A stretch of 64,000 nt of DNA from Isoperla grammatica (Eukaryota > Arthropoda > Insecta > Plecoptera > Perlodidae), in contig OX246749.1 in assembly GCA_945910005.1 (NCBI GenBank), positions 31,331,996-31,395,995 on the forward strand, read 5' to 3'. The translations under genes and the position numbers were made by a program. This document shows positions 35,856 to 47,336 of the stretch, in pieces. Position 1 is the first letter of the stretch. Each line of letters opens with the position of its first letter. Under the pieces are notes generated by a model, which made no database searches, was not told where the DNA came from, and saw nothing but the letters and a program-made list of their open reading frames with translations.

Positions 35856-35910
35856 AGGGTGTATCTGAAATCGATTTTGGCCTGCTTGCCAACTTGACTG
35901 CTAAACTGCT
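35856..35910. mobile_element. MITE fragment cut by the assembly gap
   Basis: AGGGTGTATCTGAAATCGAT followed by TTTTGGCCTGCTTGCCAACTT matches the left end of the element at 37001-37152, then runs into the N gap. Confidence 0.65.
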
Positions 35911-36110
35911 NNNNNNNNNNNNNNNNNNNNNNNNNNNNNNNNNNNNNNNNNNNNNNNNNNNNNNNNNNNNNNNNNNNNNNNNNNNNNNNNNNNNNNNNNN
36001 NNNNNNNNNNNNNNNNNNNNNNNNNNNNNNNNNNNNNNNNNNNNNNNNNNNNNNNNNNNNNNNNNNNNNNNNNNNNNNNNNNNNNNNNNNNNNNNNNNNN
36101 NNNNNNNNNN
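35911..36110. other. Assembly gap (200 N)
   Basis: Exactly 200 N bases, so the size is probably nominal. The two ORFs spanning it are artefacts. Confidence 1.
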
Positions 36111-36435
36111 AAAACCACAGCCAGGTCGATGAGCTTACAGGACCAATAAGATAAACCTCTGCATTGGTTGGTTGCTTTCTAAACCTGAGGGCATTAGTTG
36201 CAATGGATAAACAGACTCTTTCAACAAGTACTTGTTACGCTAATACAGCTGGTAGCCCAGCAAGTGTTCTGAACCTGACCTGGGAGGAACTCATTAAGGG
36301 AATAGAAGGAATAGAAGTCTCATCCTGAATAGATATTTGTTCGGGCCAGGCTTGAATGACTTTGCGATTTTAATTTCCCTTGGGGTATATTCAGTCCATG
36401 AACAGATATCTGCGTGTGTGAGCTGGCTCATTGGC

Positions 36436-36900
36436 TACTCGCAGACTGCTTTGGTCAAAGAAGTTAGTCCATGTACTCTAGCTAGAGTGCTTTGGTCAAA
36501 GAAGTTAGACAGCGATATACGCAGACTGCTTTGGTCAAAGAAGTTAGGCAGCGATATACTCCATGTACTATAGCTAGAGTGCTTTGGTCAAAGAAGTTAG
36601 ATAGCGATATACGCAGACTGCTTTGGTCAAAGAAGTTAGATAGCGATATACGCAGACTGCTTTGGTCAAAGAAGTTAGGCAGCGATATGCCCAGACTGCT
36701 TTGATCAAAGAAGTTAGACAGCGATATACGCACACTGCTTTCGTCAAAGAAGTTAGACAGCGATATACGCAGACTGCTTTGGTCAATGAAGCTAGACAGC
36801 GATATACGCACACTTGGTCAAAGACGTTAGACAGCGATATACTCCATGTACTATAGCTAGAGTGCTTTGGTCAAAGAAGTTAGATGGCGATATACTCCAT
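36436..36900. repeat. 39-bp minisatellite, about 11 copies
   Basis: The unit contains GCTTTGGTCAAAGAAGTTAG, then ACAGCGATATACGCAGACT. A variant tail (ATACTCCATGTACTATAGCT) appears at intervals. As 39 is divisible by three, short repeat ORFs appear on both strands; none is a gene. Confidence 0.93.
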
Positions 36901-37000
36901 GTACTCTAGAGGGCTCTGGACTAACCAAGAATACGATCACGTGATCACATTTGGCCAACTATTACAGTCTTCAACATCAATACACAATATCAATGTCATA

Positions 37001-37152
37001 AGGGCGTATCTCAAATCTCTTTTTTGGCCTGCTTCGCCTACCTCGCCAACTAAAACAACAATTACCAATTGTTATAGTTAATTGTTACTAATTGTTAGGC
37101 TAGTCGGCTACGCTAGTCCACTAGCGAACAACATCGATTTGAGACACAGCCT
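37001..37152. mobile_element. MITE with inverted ends and TA flanks
   Basis: Ends AGGGCGTATCTCAAATC and GATTTGAGACACAGCCT are near-inverted repeats, flanked by TA on both sides (36999-37000 and 37153-37154). This is compatible with a Tc1/mariner-type non-autonomous element. Confidence 0.65.
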
Positions 37153-37154
37153 TA

Positions 37155-38884
37155 GTACAACCGAAACGTATAAAAGCTTCCTTATTTGCCAACCTAATGG
37201 CGGCATTCAATATGCAACAGCCACGGCAAGGTAGGGTCTTGGGCCCTGCTAAGCGTAAGGCAGTGATACAACATCTAGCTAGAAACCCCAACACTGCGGC
37301 TATTAGCCCTGATCAGAGATATAGAGTCGCTAAGCCCCCCGGATTAGGTTCCCGTCTTCCAAGAGGCCTCGCGGTAAACAATCTGATGTGGCGAGAATAA
37401 AGTCTGACGTAAACCCAACAGTGCCCAAGACCACTCGGATCTGTGTGGGCCTGATACCGCGACTTGGAGGGGTAAACGACTCCACCAATCACAACGCGAG
37501 TTTCAAACATTCCACCAATCAGGAAGCAAGGATCCGTGCAAACAATCATGAAAACAAGACACCCTTTCAAAATAATGCACTCGTTCGCTACGAGATGATT
37601 TTAACTGACGCGCAAATCAAACCGTCCTACTGCCCTAATACTTTGAAGAGAGCAATATTAGTCGAAGAAAAAGAAACAAAGAAGAAACTTCAAAGTGAGT
37701 TTACAAAGTTTCACGACATCTAAAGTAACGCGCTGCTCCATTTACAACGAAGAAACAACACACCGCCTTTGATATTCACCGCGGGAATATTTTCGAACAA
37801 TAATTATTTCCCGCGCTCTCATCGTTTGAAATCTGAGTCGAACTCGAACCTGCAGTCGAGTTTGTCAAACAGCTTCTTGTTCCAAAGAGCTTTAATTAAA
37901 TGACAGCGTAATGAAGGCAAACACGAGAAGAGGGGGGGGACACACGGCTCATCACGTGATACATCAAACACTCGTATCAAAGACAGGGGTAATTATCGGC
38001 AGGCTGTGAACACGAGACATGTAGAGCGGCAGTGCGGGGCGGCGAGGTGGGCACAGTTTTACTCGCCACTCAGATTACAAAGTAATTACTGCTAAGCTAA
38101 ACTACGACAGTCGAGCTTTGTTTGCAGCAAAGCTTTGTTCAGGTTGATGAGAATAGCTCTGTGAAATCAAAGCAGATGCATTCGGTTGGTAAGAGAATTA
38201 ACTAGCATTTTATCTGTTATTACGTTTCTTGTTAAATCCTCTACGAAGCAGATAGCTAGTTGCTTAGCAGCGCCATCTTTACTTGTTGAAGTGTACCAAA
38301 GAGTACACATTGTAACCCAGTTGTGGTTTACTAATTGTTGTGGATATAATAAAGACCATGTCAATATAAACAATAAGAAAATACACTATATTTATCCATA
38401 TATTCCACTCTGAATTGAATTTGAAAAAACAAAATACAAAAATATGCGAAGAAACGTAATAATTGTGCGTGCTTAGGTTGTGAAGTGCGTTCCGTAGACG
38501 CTTTAGTAAGAACGTGCGTCATTGGCTGGACCCTAATCTGTCCAATGAAACAACCCCCACTACGTCACACAATTAGTTACATAGCAACGGTAACCAGGCA
38601 GACAGGCAACCAAACAAAAGCTAATGTTGTTTATTCTGACAGTTTCAGGTATATCTCTGTTATTTGTTTTTTCCATGTCCATGTAAACACAGCTGCCATT
38701 GTTTTGTTTGCTGAGCGAAGTATATATAGATACACGATATGGCTGCCGTAGAGGTGGGTGGTTTGCCCCGCTCGGATTTGAAACGACAAAAACAAGGAAA
38801 AGTCTCAACTAAACATAAACATAATTATGAAGAGTGGGTATTGAAAGAAGACAGCCAACAGATGGAGATGGTTTGGTGTAAGAT
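37155..38884. other. No convincing gene
   Basis: Unique DNA. The ORF starting at 38739 (MAAVEVGGLPRSDLKRQKQG) lies 17 bp after TATATATAGATACA and could be a first exon, but it has no recognisable domain and runs into a tRNA-like SINE after about 51 codons. ORFs at 37197-37400 and 37388-37723 overlap in different frames and show no family. Confidence 0.35.
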
Positions 38885-39000
38885 GGAAGGTTGCCCGCTC
38901 GATTCCCGCTGTCGGCAATCCTGACTGAAGGGTCTTCCTAGGTTTCCTTAGTCATACGATGAGTTGTGCCCTACAAAGAGTCCTTATTCATTTCATCCCT
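38885..39000 (+). repeat. tRNA-like SINE fragment
   Basis: A B-box-like GCTCGATTCCCGCTG is followed by a non-tRNA body with CTGACTGAAGGGTCTTCC and TAGGTTTCCTTAG. The A box is not evident, so it is a 5'-truncated copy or a diverged head. Confidence 0.4.
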
Positions 39001-39182
39001 GTTAGCTATGCGTGTTAATTATTCATGCTTCCTATGTGGAGGGACCAGCGTACCATATCAAAGGGCTGTGGTTTTTAACATGTGAGTTTCATATGAGACT
39101 GGCATGCAGGTAAGCGGTGACTTTGGATCAGTCATGGATGGCCTTCATACGGTGTCTACTGCTTCGTTCCGCTCAACATATT

Positions 39183-39260
39183 CTAGTCGGCTAGTAGCAG
39201 AACGCAAGTGCGTGGACGATGACAGCGCAAGATAGTACGTTTACATTCTGCTACTAGTCG
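39183..39260. repeat. Inverted repeat (possible MITE)
   Basis: CTAGTCGGCTAGTAGCAGAA is mirrored about 40 bp downstream by TTCTGCTACTAGTCGACT. Weaker outer symmetry (CTGCTTCGT against ACGAAGCGTAG) may extend the element to about 39157-39290. Confidence 0.6.
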
Positions 39261-39607
39261 ACTGGCATACATTGACTATACGAAGCGTAGATAAACAGCC
39301 GCTAGTCTTGAGTCTCTACTCTACAACACACTCAAGGGTCATAATATAGTACATGAAAACATACAAACTACAATATTATTGTAGTTTTTATAGTTAAACT
39401 TGATAATAGCCACTGAATGGTTAAGTTGTTCCCGGGCACCTTTCTAACGTGGGACAAGAGCGAATCAGCGTTGAGCATGATGACGTCATCGGACATTTCG
39501 AAACAGAGGTGATTAAGGATCGCGGGAGCGGCCGCGACTCTTGTGTAATAAACCATCCCCGCCTAAAGGTCACCCTCTCTCTACTCGGTCTACTGGGCAC
39601 GTGACAG

Positions 39608-39722
39608 GTTGCACGTTGACTGCTTTGGCGTGACGTCACAGTGACGTCATAACATGTTGCACGTTGGCACTGCTTCGGCGTGACGTCACACTGACGTCAT
39701 CTCATGTTGCACGTTGGCACTG
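39608..39722. repeat. 50-bp tandem repeat with paired CRE palindromes
   Basis: About 2.3 copies of a 50-bp unit containing TTGCACGTTGGCACTGCTT, CGGCGTGACGTCACACTGAC and GTCAT. Each full unit holds two TGACGTCA octamers 11 bp apart (39631 and 39642; 39681 and 39692). Confidence 0.85.
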
Positions 39723-40547
39723 TCAAGCTTTGAGATATGCTCGTAGGAGGCAACGCAAGCAATAATAATAGTCATATTAAAGGGAACAAGGACTACTTTA
39801 AGGGGCCTATGCACAGACAACTGTCAAGTTAAGAACACAACATGTAAACAGCGGCTATGACCGAGATTGATTGTTGGTTTAATTAAATAATTAAACTAGT
39901 AACAACTAATGAGTGAATTTAAATAAGGTAGACACAGAGTATTACTTGGCATTATGTCCTTACAACATGTTGACGCTGGTTTTGAGCGAGATTCTAAACC
40001 AAACATTTAATAAGATATTAAAAATAATAGTTACAATGATAATCACACAATAATAATAACTGTTCTAGATTGTTACGGAATGAGAGGTTAGGCTGTCTCG
40101 TGTGAAACGTACAAGGGTAGACGAGCTGTCTCGCATTTTTGTCTCCCTCAGGCTGAAACCACACAGCCTTTGAGTCTCGTTTCTTCTCCGACAGCCTCGC
40201 AAGAAATAGAAGGCGGTGTAAAGTTAGTCAATACAATTACAACAAAGAGCTGGCGGTGTGATTCCTGGATACGGTTACACAGAGGGCGCTGCAAATCAGG
40301 TTACAATAGACACGGCGGTGCTTTTTACGCAATGGAGTCGAACAGGGAAGGGGGGGGGGGGGGGGAATGCCATTATGCGACCCTTTCTCACGTCGATCAG
40401 ACAAATGTACAGGGAAAGAAATTGGAAGTGTAAGAAACTATTCTGGTTGGTGTTAGCCCTACATTCACGATCACAACAACTTTTTGCCTTTTTCCAACTT
40501 AATTTTCTAACATTTTTTCGAAACATGTCCATTACTGATTACTGACG

Positions 40548-40690
40548 ACCGCAGGTTCGACACCAGGAAACTAAAACACAGCGGGCGTGACTAATGACGA
40601 TTGTGCACTCTACTAAGCTGAAAACCGCCTTTACGAATGTTTGAAATACCCTCAGGAATCTGCTGATATTCGTTGAAGCGGCGTGCATGA
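40548..40690 (+). repeat. Dispersed SINE-like repeat, copy 3 with B box
   Basis: The B-box-like GGTTCGACACC at 40553 is followed by AACACAGCGGGCGTGACTAA, GTGCACTCTACTAAGC and GAAGCGGCGTGCATGA, shared with 13385-13505 and 24535-24632 (minus). This fullest copy suggests the family has a tRNA-type head. Confidence 0.6.
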
Positions 40691-41731
40691 GGGGTGGATC
40701 TGAGGTAGGTTTGAGATTATTTACGTTGGGGCTTGTGAATTGAGGGATCGCAGTTTGTGGCGCGAAATATCGACATGTTATCGACTCGGCGACCGAGCTT
40801 CGTAGTGCGGCGTATAGGTGTCTCTGCCGGCGGTAGTTTCAGTATCGACAACGGTTGGGAACCACAGATACGTTGAGTCTGTTTGCTTTCAAATACCCGC
40901 AGGATAGAATGTGTAGTTATGGTTATGACACAAACGTGGGACATTTTATACGCAAACAATGCTGACAGTTGATACAGAGAACAGTGCAAATCTAAAGCTA
41001 TGTTGAAATAAGCTAGAATTTGCCGTGTGACTATAAGGGGTTTGAACTATATAACTATATTATAAATATATGATCTGTATTTAAAATTTAACCATTAAAA
41101 TATAAATAAATGTATCAAAACAACTGTTATTAATTTTAAATTATTTCATTGCAACTGATTTCAAAATAAATGTTAACAAATTGAAATAATAACAAAAGTC
41201 CACATGGCGACAATATATTTTATATTCTATTGTATATTCCTTTCCAACTTCTTTGGAACATTGAGGCCCTCTAGCCGTGACAACACACGACACTAGCGCT
41301 GCGACGGAAGCGCTCGCAGCGGTAGACCAGACAAGCTATCAATACACAGGAAACTGCCTCCATTATCATCCGCATACATTATACGACACAATTTATGAAA
41401 GTCCGATAAATGTATCGATTAGATCTCGAAACCAATGCGATATATCGATTACTCGCATAAAGTATCGGCCATTACGATAGGGTGGGTTTTGATAGTAATG
41501 GATATTTTGTGGGCATGTCGTAAATATTGGAAGGGGGTTGGGGTGTTATTTATAGGTGGGCCATGTTAATAAGTTTTACAATGGAAATGCCAGGGGAGGC
41601 CGGGAAAAGTGGAGCTTATGTCCCCCGACAGGTTTGAGAGATGAACATGCCGGAATGTTTACGGTTTATTTCGCCTCCATCTTTATGAAAATATTGAGTT
41701 TATTCTCGAGAAGGTAAAACCCGTCTCTTAC
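40691..41731. other. No gene seen
   Basis: AT-rich unique DNA; short ORFs on both strands lack motifs. Confidence 0.5.
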
Positions 41732-41824
41732 ACGACTTGGTTGAGTGGTTGAGCGCGGACGATTATGAGTTGGTCCTCTATAAACCGCGGCCCTTGAGTT
41801 CCAGGTTCGAATCCCGTCTTAAGT
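41732..41824 (+). repeat. tRNA-derived SINE head, related to 16808-16890
   Basis: The A-box-like TTGGTTGAGTGGTTGAGC lies near 41738 and the B box GGTTCGAATCC at 41804-41814. The spacing is longer than in class I tRNAs, as in Leu/Ser tRNAs. It shares TAAACCGCGG and GTTCCAGGTTCGAA with 16808-16890. Confidence 0.65.
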
Positions 41825-43307
41825 AATGGATGTCGTGTGGCGCCTTTCACCTTCATAATCACCCACTCATCGTCTTACTACGAATTTTACTATTAATAAT
41901 ATTAATATAATAATTAAATTATTACATTATACAATTATATATTAAATGTCTGTTAATTCTGTCTTAAAAACACTGCAAACCACGTGCACGAGTAAAAACA
42001 CTCAATATCTGCCTTTCATTTTGTTAATAATATTAGTTTTACGTTATTTTGTGATATATCTCAAGTTTAATTTTGTTTCAAGTAGTATATTAGTAGATTA
42101 GTTCAAGTATTCATTAGATTAGTTTGAGAATAATTAAAAATACAATGTAAATTCAAAATTAAATTATACCAACTCAATAAGATCTATCGAGTGCAAACTC
42201 AAACTTTAATGAAGAAATAAAACAAAGATGAGTAAACTCGTCGTGATTATCGAATATCAACGCCATTCTATGCAATTTCCCCCCAAAGATTGATTTTCCA
42301 TCTTCGGAGAGGTTTTTTCCGGAAGTGGGTCTCGGTTCCACACTCGTTTCCGTGATGACGCTAAATCCGTGCGACATGGCATCACTGTAGTCCGAGCGAC
42401 ACGGCAACGTTGCAGCCCGCGGGCACGAGACCGCACTAGTTCGCGATACGTCCGCCGCGTTCACGTGCGAGCGCCACTATCGCGTTACGTCACACTATGT
42501 TCCGGTACCGTTGCTACTACGGTTCAAACAGTGACCACTGTAGTCGGCACAAAACATTACGAAACGGTATGTTACATTATTAAAAGCAACAATACACAAA
42601 TGTGTTTGTATAAAGTAGTAAAATTGAAACACGCACAGGAAACCCGGTTCCCTTCGTAGTTTTCATGTTCTAGGAACTCCCAAACTACTCCGAAGAAGTC
42701 TTTGCATTTACTGCCCTCGATTTACTATGTCAGAGAATGTAGAATAAGCTTAATTGTGATTTCGTAAGAACTAACAACAGTTGGATTTAAAAGCTTCCAA
42801 AAATCACTATCGCGCCTGTTCTATTCGGTTACTGTTTAGTAATTGATTACCAAATTACTAATCAATATAACAAACAACCGTATCGATTATGATCCTGAGC
42901 GTAAAACTTCGATGTAGATAAATAGATAAATCCATTTGCGTTTATTGTGTACAAGAACTGGTTTTCATTGGCGCGCATTATACCATTTATTATCTGCCTC
43001 GACACTACAGGATCATATGTTGTTAGATGTCCATAATAAGTGTAGACCACAGCACGAACCTGGAGTCGAACCCTGGAACTACAGTATCGGAACAAACCCC
43101 CAAGACCCAAGAGCCGCACACAAATCCTTATAAGTTGTTCCCTCATTAAATGTGAAGCCTCCCACGTCAGAGAACCACCCCTCGCCCCCCTCCACCCCTC
43201 AGAGCGCCCACACACCCCCGCCGGGGGCGGATATCGACGCTTCTGTCAATATGTCAGTCACTCAACCTCATATCTCGTCATTGCCGGCTATATTAATAAT
43301 TAGAGTG
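41825..43307. other. No gene seen
   Basis: AT-rich to 42170, then a GC-richer patch with overlapping ORFs on both strands at 42174-42659 and 42862-43215; none carries a recognisable domain. A reversed B-box-like sequence (GAGTCGAACCC, near 43071) suggests another worn tRNA-like fragment. Confidence 0.45.
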
Positions 43308-44083
43308 ACTCTCTATGCGATAGAGTGGCCTGCGATAGAGTCCCTACGCGATAGAGTCCCTATGCGATAGAGTGGCCTGCGATAGAGTGGCCTGCGATAG
43401 AGTCCCTATGCGATAGAGTGGCCTGCGATAGAGTGGCCTACGATAGAGTCCCTATACGATAGAGTCCCTATGCGATAGAGTGACCTGCGATAGAGTGGCC
43501 TGTGATAGAGTCCCTATGCGATAGAGTGGCCTGCGATAGAATCCCTATGCGATAGAGTGGCCTGCGATGGAGTGGCCTGTGATAGAATCCCTATGCGATA
43601 GAGTGGCCTGCGATAGAATCCCTATGCGATAGAGTGGCCTGCGATAGAATCCCTATGCGATAGAGTGGCCTGCGATAGAATCCCTATGCGATAGAGTGAC
43701 CTGCGATAGAGTGGCCTGCGATAGAATCCCTATGCGATAGAGTGGCCTGCGATGGAGTGGCCTGCGATAGAGTGGCCTGTGATAAGAAGGTCCTCCTTTG
43801 TAAATAAGGTCCTCCTTTGTAAATTAAGGTCCTCCTTTGTAAATCAGTTTTTATAACTGAATAGGATAGACATTAAATAAATAAATAAATAAATAAATAA
43901 GAGTCCCTACGCGATAGAGTGGCCTGCGATAGAGTCCCTACGCGATAGAGTGGCCTGCGATAGAGTGGCCTGCGATAGAGTCCCTACGCGATAGAGTCCC
44001 TATGCGATAGAGTGGCCTGCGATAGAGTCCCTATGTGATAGAGTGGCCTGCGATAGAGTCCCTATGCGATAGAGTGGCCTGAT
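43308..44083. repeat. 13/14-bp minisatellite GATAGAGTGGCCTGC / GATAGAGTCCCTATGC
   Basis: Two related units (GCGATAGAGTGGCCT and GCGATAGAGTCCCTAT) alternate irregularly on both sides of an inserted retroelement tail at about 43785-43901. Variants include GATAGAATCCC and GATGGAGTGG. Confidence 0.95.
43785..43901 (+). mobile_element. Retroelement 3' tail inserted in the minisatellite
   Basis: AAGGTCCTCCTTTGTAAAT is present three times in tandem. It is followed by CAGTTTTTATAACTGAATAG, GATAGACATTAAATAAAT and an (AAAT)n end. The last part matches the minus-strand fragment at 10137-10232. The minisatellite resumes directly after it. Confidence 0.75.
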
Positions 44084-45754
44084 GCTATCTTGTTGGTTGT
44101 ATCTGAGCGATAGACACGTGGTTTCATTATTAAACACAACCGGTAATCGAGAATAATAAGATGGAAGAGTTTATTTTTTAATTTGTCAGTGTTTGGTGGA
44201 TCTCTGTCAGACGTTCGACAACTAGATGTTATATTGCTTCTGTGGGCCTGTGTGGCTACTTCCGTTCTCCTGTTTGATTTTATGTAAACAAGGTAAACAT
44301 AATAATATATAAGAAACGTAAATAAATTAACAAAAATGCATAAATCACTTCAATCATATAATACACAGAGTACAGACATGCAAAATAACGGGCCTTGCAA
44401 ATAACCACGGCTACCAGTATTAACGTAGTTATTATTAGATATTAAGTAATACAGTATTTATCAATTATTTTAAACCAGTAAACAGCTCGTTTGGGTAGTA
44501 AAATACAACATAATCAAGAATATCAGGATTTTGGTGGAGGCGCCGGGTAGAAATATTCAACGTTATTTTCTTGTGCGCTATCCATGTTCAGGTTCAGATA
44601 TGATCTCATGTTGATGTTAACAACATTAACAACCAACTCTTGTAACATGAACATGTTGATTTGTGGCCTCTCATTTCGTTTCGAGATTTTGTTACTCACT
44701 CTAAAAACATTCACCTCTTAAGTTGAATCCTGTAATTACAACTACTTTAATTAAAACTTAAGTAATTAGACTTATTAATCGCTATTTGTCGTCTGATATT
44801 ATTCGCTTTACACTTTATATGTTGCCAATGTATTGACAAGGCAGTATGCTGCAACATTGGGTTGGGTAACTGTACCACGAGAAGATACATGGAAGTTAGT
44901 TCTGAGCTGATATCTAATAGGCCCATCATCCCTTTAAGCTATTATAATAAGAGTAATGCCGGTTAACAACCACTAAATTAACTATCAATTATTTAGTTAT
45001 TTAATTACATTTATTTCATTACGCTCTTGGTAACTACAAACTAAAATAAGAATTGATAAAATAGCTTGACAAGACTGTGGGTAGACGATATAATACCAAA
45101 AGAGACGACTACCCACAGTTAAGGGTGAGTTACTACCCCAAAGTTACAACTGCCGACTCGGCACCCCCTGATAAACGAGCCGGGACACAAAAACCCGAGG
45201 TCGGATGTTACTTCGTTTTGTGTCTGCCTGTACCGCAGTTCTCACGCCAGGGCACGAACCTGCGTCACTCCAATCCGATGCCATTAGGGTCGGTAACGGA
45301 GAAACTATCGGACATTACCTAGGGGATGTGTTTTCCTTGCCTATTCAGGCAAGGCTTCAAAAACACGTTTGGTTTCATTAAAATATTACGTCCAATCAAT
45401 TCGGAGCAACCTCGCGGTCTATGTTTATTGGAGGTTCTACGTCATGAACTCATAATAAGTGCAATTTATTTCAATTTACTCGCTTTGTAACACCGCGACT
45501 GACGTTATGATTTATATGCTCGCGATATCGCTCACAAATCTTTGCTGCCTCGTTAAAAGAAGCTTAGTTTTGAGACAAAATGGAAGACGTATAGTTTCTT
45601 AGTTTATTAAAAACGAAATAACTACAAAAAATGTAAATGTGAAAGTTCAATAATATTAATCTTCATACATTATACGACCTGCTTGTTTCAACGACGTATA
45701 GATTTGTATCGTTTTAGGCAAACGAAATAAAATAGAGGATGTATTCATACAATG
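44084..45754. other. No gene seen
   Basis: AT-rich unique DNA. A plus-strand ORF at 45077-45322 includes a tRNA-like reversed B-box region (CAGGGCACGAACCTGCG) and is not considered coding. Confidence 0.5.
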
Positions 45755-46995
45755 CGTGTGGCGGCCATATTGTGCGCGTGACCGCCATATTGTGTGCATG
45801 GCGGCCATATTGTGCGCGTGACCGCCATATTGTGTGCATGGCGGCCATATTGTGTGCATGGCGGCCATATTGTGAGCGTGGCGGCCATATTGTGCGCGTG
45901 ACCGCCATATTGTGTGCATGGCGGCCATATTGTGTGCATGGCGGCCATATTGTGAGCGTGGCGGCCATATTGTGTGCATGGCGGCCATATTGTGTGCATG
46001 GCGGCCTTATTGTGTGCATGGCGGCCATATTGTGAGCGTGGCGGCCATATTGTGCTCGTGGCGGCCATATTGTGCGCGTGACGACCATATTGTGAGCGTG
46101 GCGGCCATATTGTGTGTGTGGCGGCCATATTGTGAGCGTGGCGGCCATATTGTGAGCGTGGCGGCCATATTGTGCGCGTGGCGGCCATATTGTGCGCGTG
46201 ACGACCATATTGTGAGCGTGGCGGCCATATTGTGCGCGTGGCGGCCATATTGTGCGCGTGGCGGCCATATTGTGCGCGTGGCGGCCATATTGTGCGCGTG
46301 GCGGCCATATTGTGTGCGTGGCGGCCATATTGTGTGCGTGGCGGCCATATTGTGAGCGTGGCGGCCATATTGTGAGCGTGGCGGCCATATTGTGAGCGTG
46401 GCGGCCATATTGTGAGCGTGGCGGCCATATTGTACGCGTGGCGGCCATATTGTGAGCGTGGCGGCCATATTGTGAGCGTGGCGGCCATATTGTGAGCGTG
46501 GCGGCCATATTGTGTGCGTGGCGGCCATATTGTGAGCGTGGCGGCCATATTGTGAGCGTGGCGGCCATATTGTACGCGCGGCGGCCATATTGTGAGCGTG
46601 GCGGCCATATTGTACGCGTGGCGGCCATATTGTGAGCGTGGCGGCCATATTGTGCGCGTGGCGGCCATATTGTGTGCGTGGCGGCCATATTGTGTGCGTG
46701 GTGGCCATATTGTGTGCGTGGCGGCCATATTGTGTGCGTGGCGGCCATATTGTGAGCGTGGCGGCCATATTGTGTGCGTGGCGGCCATATTGTGTGCGTG
46801 GCGGCCATATTGTGTGCGTGGCGGCCATATTGTGTGCGTGGCGGCCATATTGTGAGCGTGGCGGCCATATTGTGAGCGTGGCGGCCATATTGTGTGCGTG
46901 GCGGCCATATTGTGTGCGTGGCGGCCATATTGTGAGCGTGGCGGCCATATTGTGTGCGTGGCGGCCATATTGTGTGCGTGGCGGTCATATTGGGT
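45755..46995. repeat. 20-bp minisatellite GTGGCGGCCATATTGTGxGC, about 62 copies
   Basis: Very regular 20-bp units; variation is concentrated at GTGTGC, GTGAGC, GTGCGC and ACCGCC/ACGACC positions. GGCCATATT fits the YY1/Pho core pattern. Because 20 is not divisible by three, three units make a 60-bp period that leaves all frames of one strand open, giving ORFs of up to 440 residues of RHAHNMAATHTIWPP type. These are artefacts. Confidence 0.98.
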
Positions 46996-47090
46996 GCCAG
47001 AACGGCAACAATGTTTACTTTCGACTGGCGATACATTGTTGCAATGTTTCAAATGGCGTTTGGTTTAAGTTATAGTATTGTACAGCATTA

Positions 47091-47263
47091 AGCCTGTATT
47101 ACACGGTCAAACTTTTTCATCCAACTCCTTGAATTCAAGGACAAAAGCGCAGCAACAACAGTCAGTATCTAGTCAAATACAACAATAGGAATTATTAATT
47201 GATGCGCTTTTGTTCTTGAATTCAAGGAGTTGGATGAAAAAGTTTGACCGTGTAATACAGGCT
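47091..47263. mobile_element. Palindromic MITE with TTA target duplication, copy 2
   Basis: The ends AGCCTGTATTACACGGTC and its complement are perfect inverted repeats extending through CCTTGAATTCAAGGACAAAA, about 60 bp per arm. TTA flanks both sides (47088-47090 and 47264-47266). It is the same family as 20409-20580. Confidence 0.88.
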
Positions 47264-47336
47264 TTAGTTTGCTATTTCCACTAAAATGCAATATAGAGAA
47301 ACGCTCTTCTTATGGTTTACAATGACACACCACTAA

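Noticed and set aside
35849..36154. ORFs spanning the N gap
   Set aside because: Gap bases translated as X.
38739..38924. ORF after a TATA-like sequence
   Set aside because: Suggestive promoter spacing, but only about 51 codons before a SINE fragment and no recognisable family; kept as a remark only.
42174..42659. Opposed ORFs of 96 residues each
   Set aside because: They overlap in antisense, show no domain and lie in a GC-richer patch where chance ORFs are expected.
45714..47052. Overlapping ORFs of up to 440 residues on both strands
   Set aside because: Pure translation of the 20-bp repeat; the same histidine/alanine-rich words appear in several frames at once.
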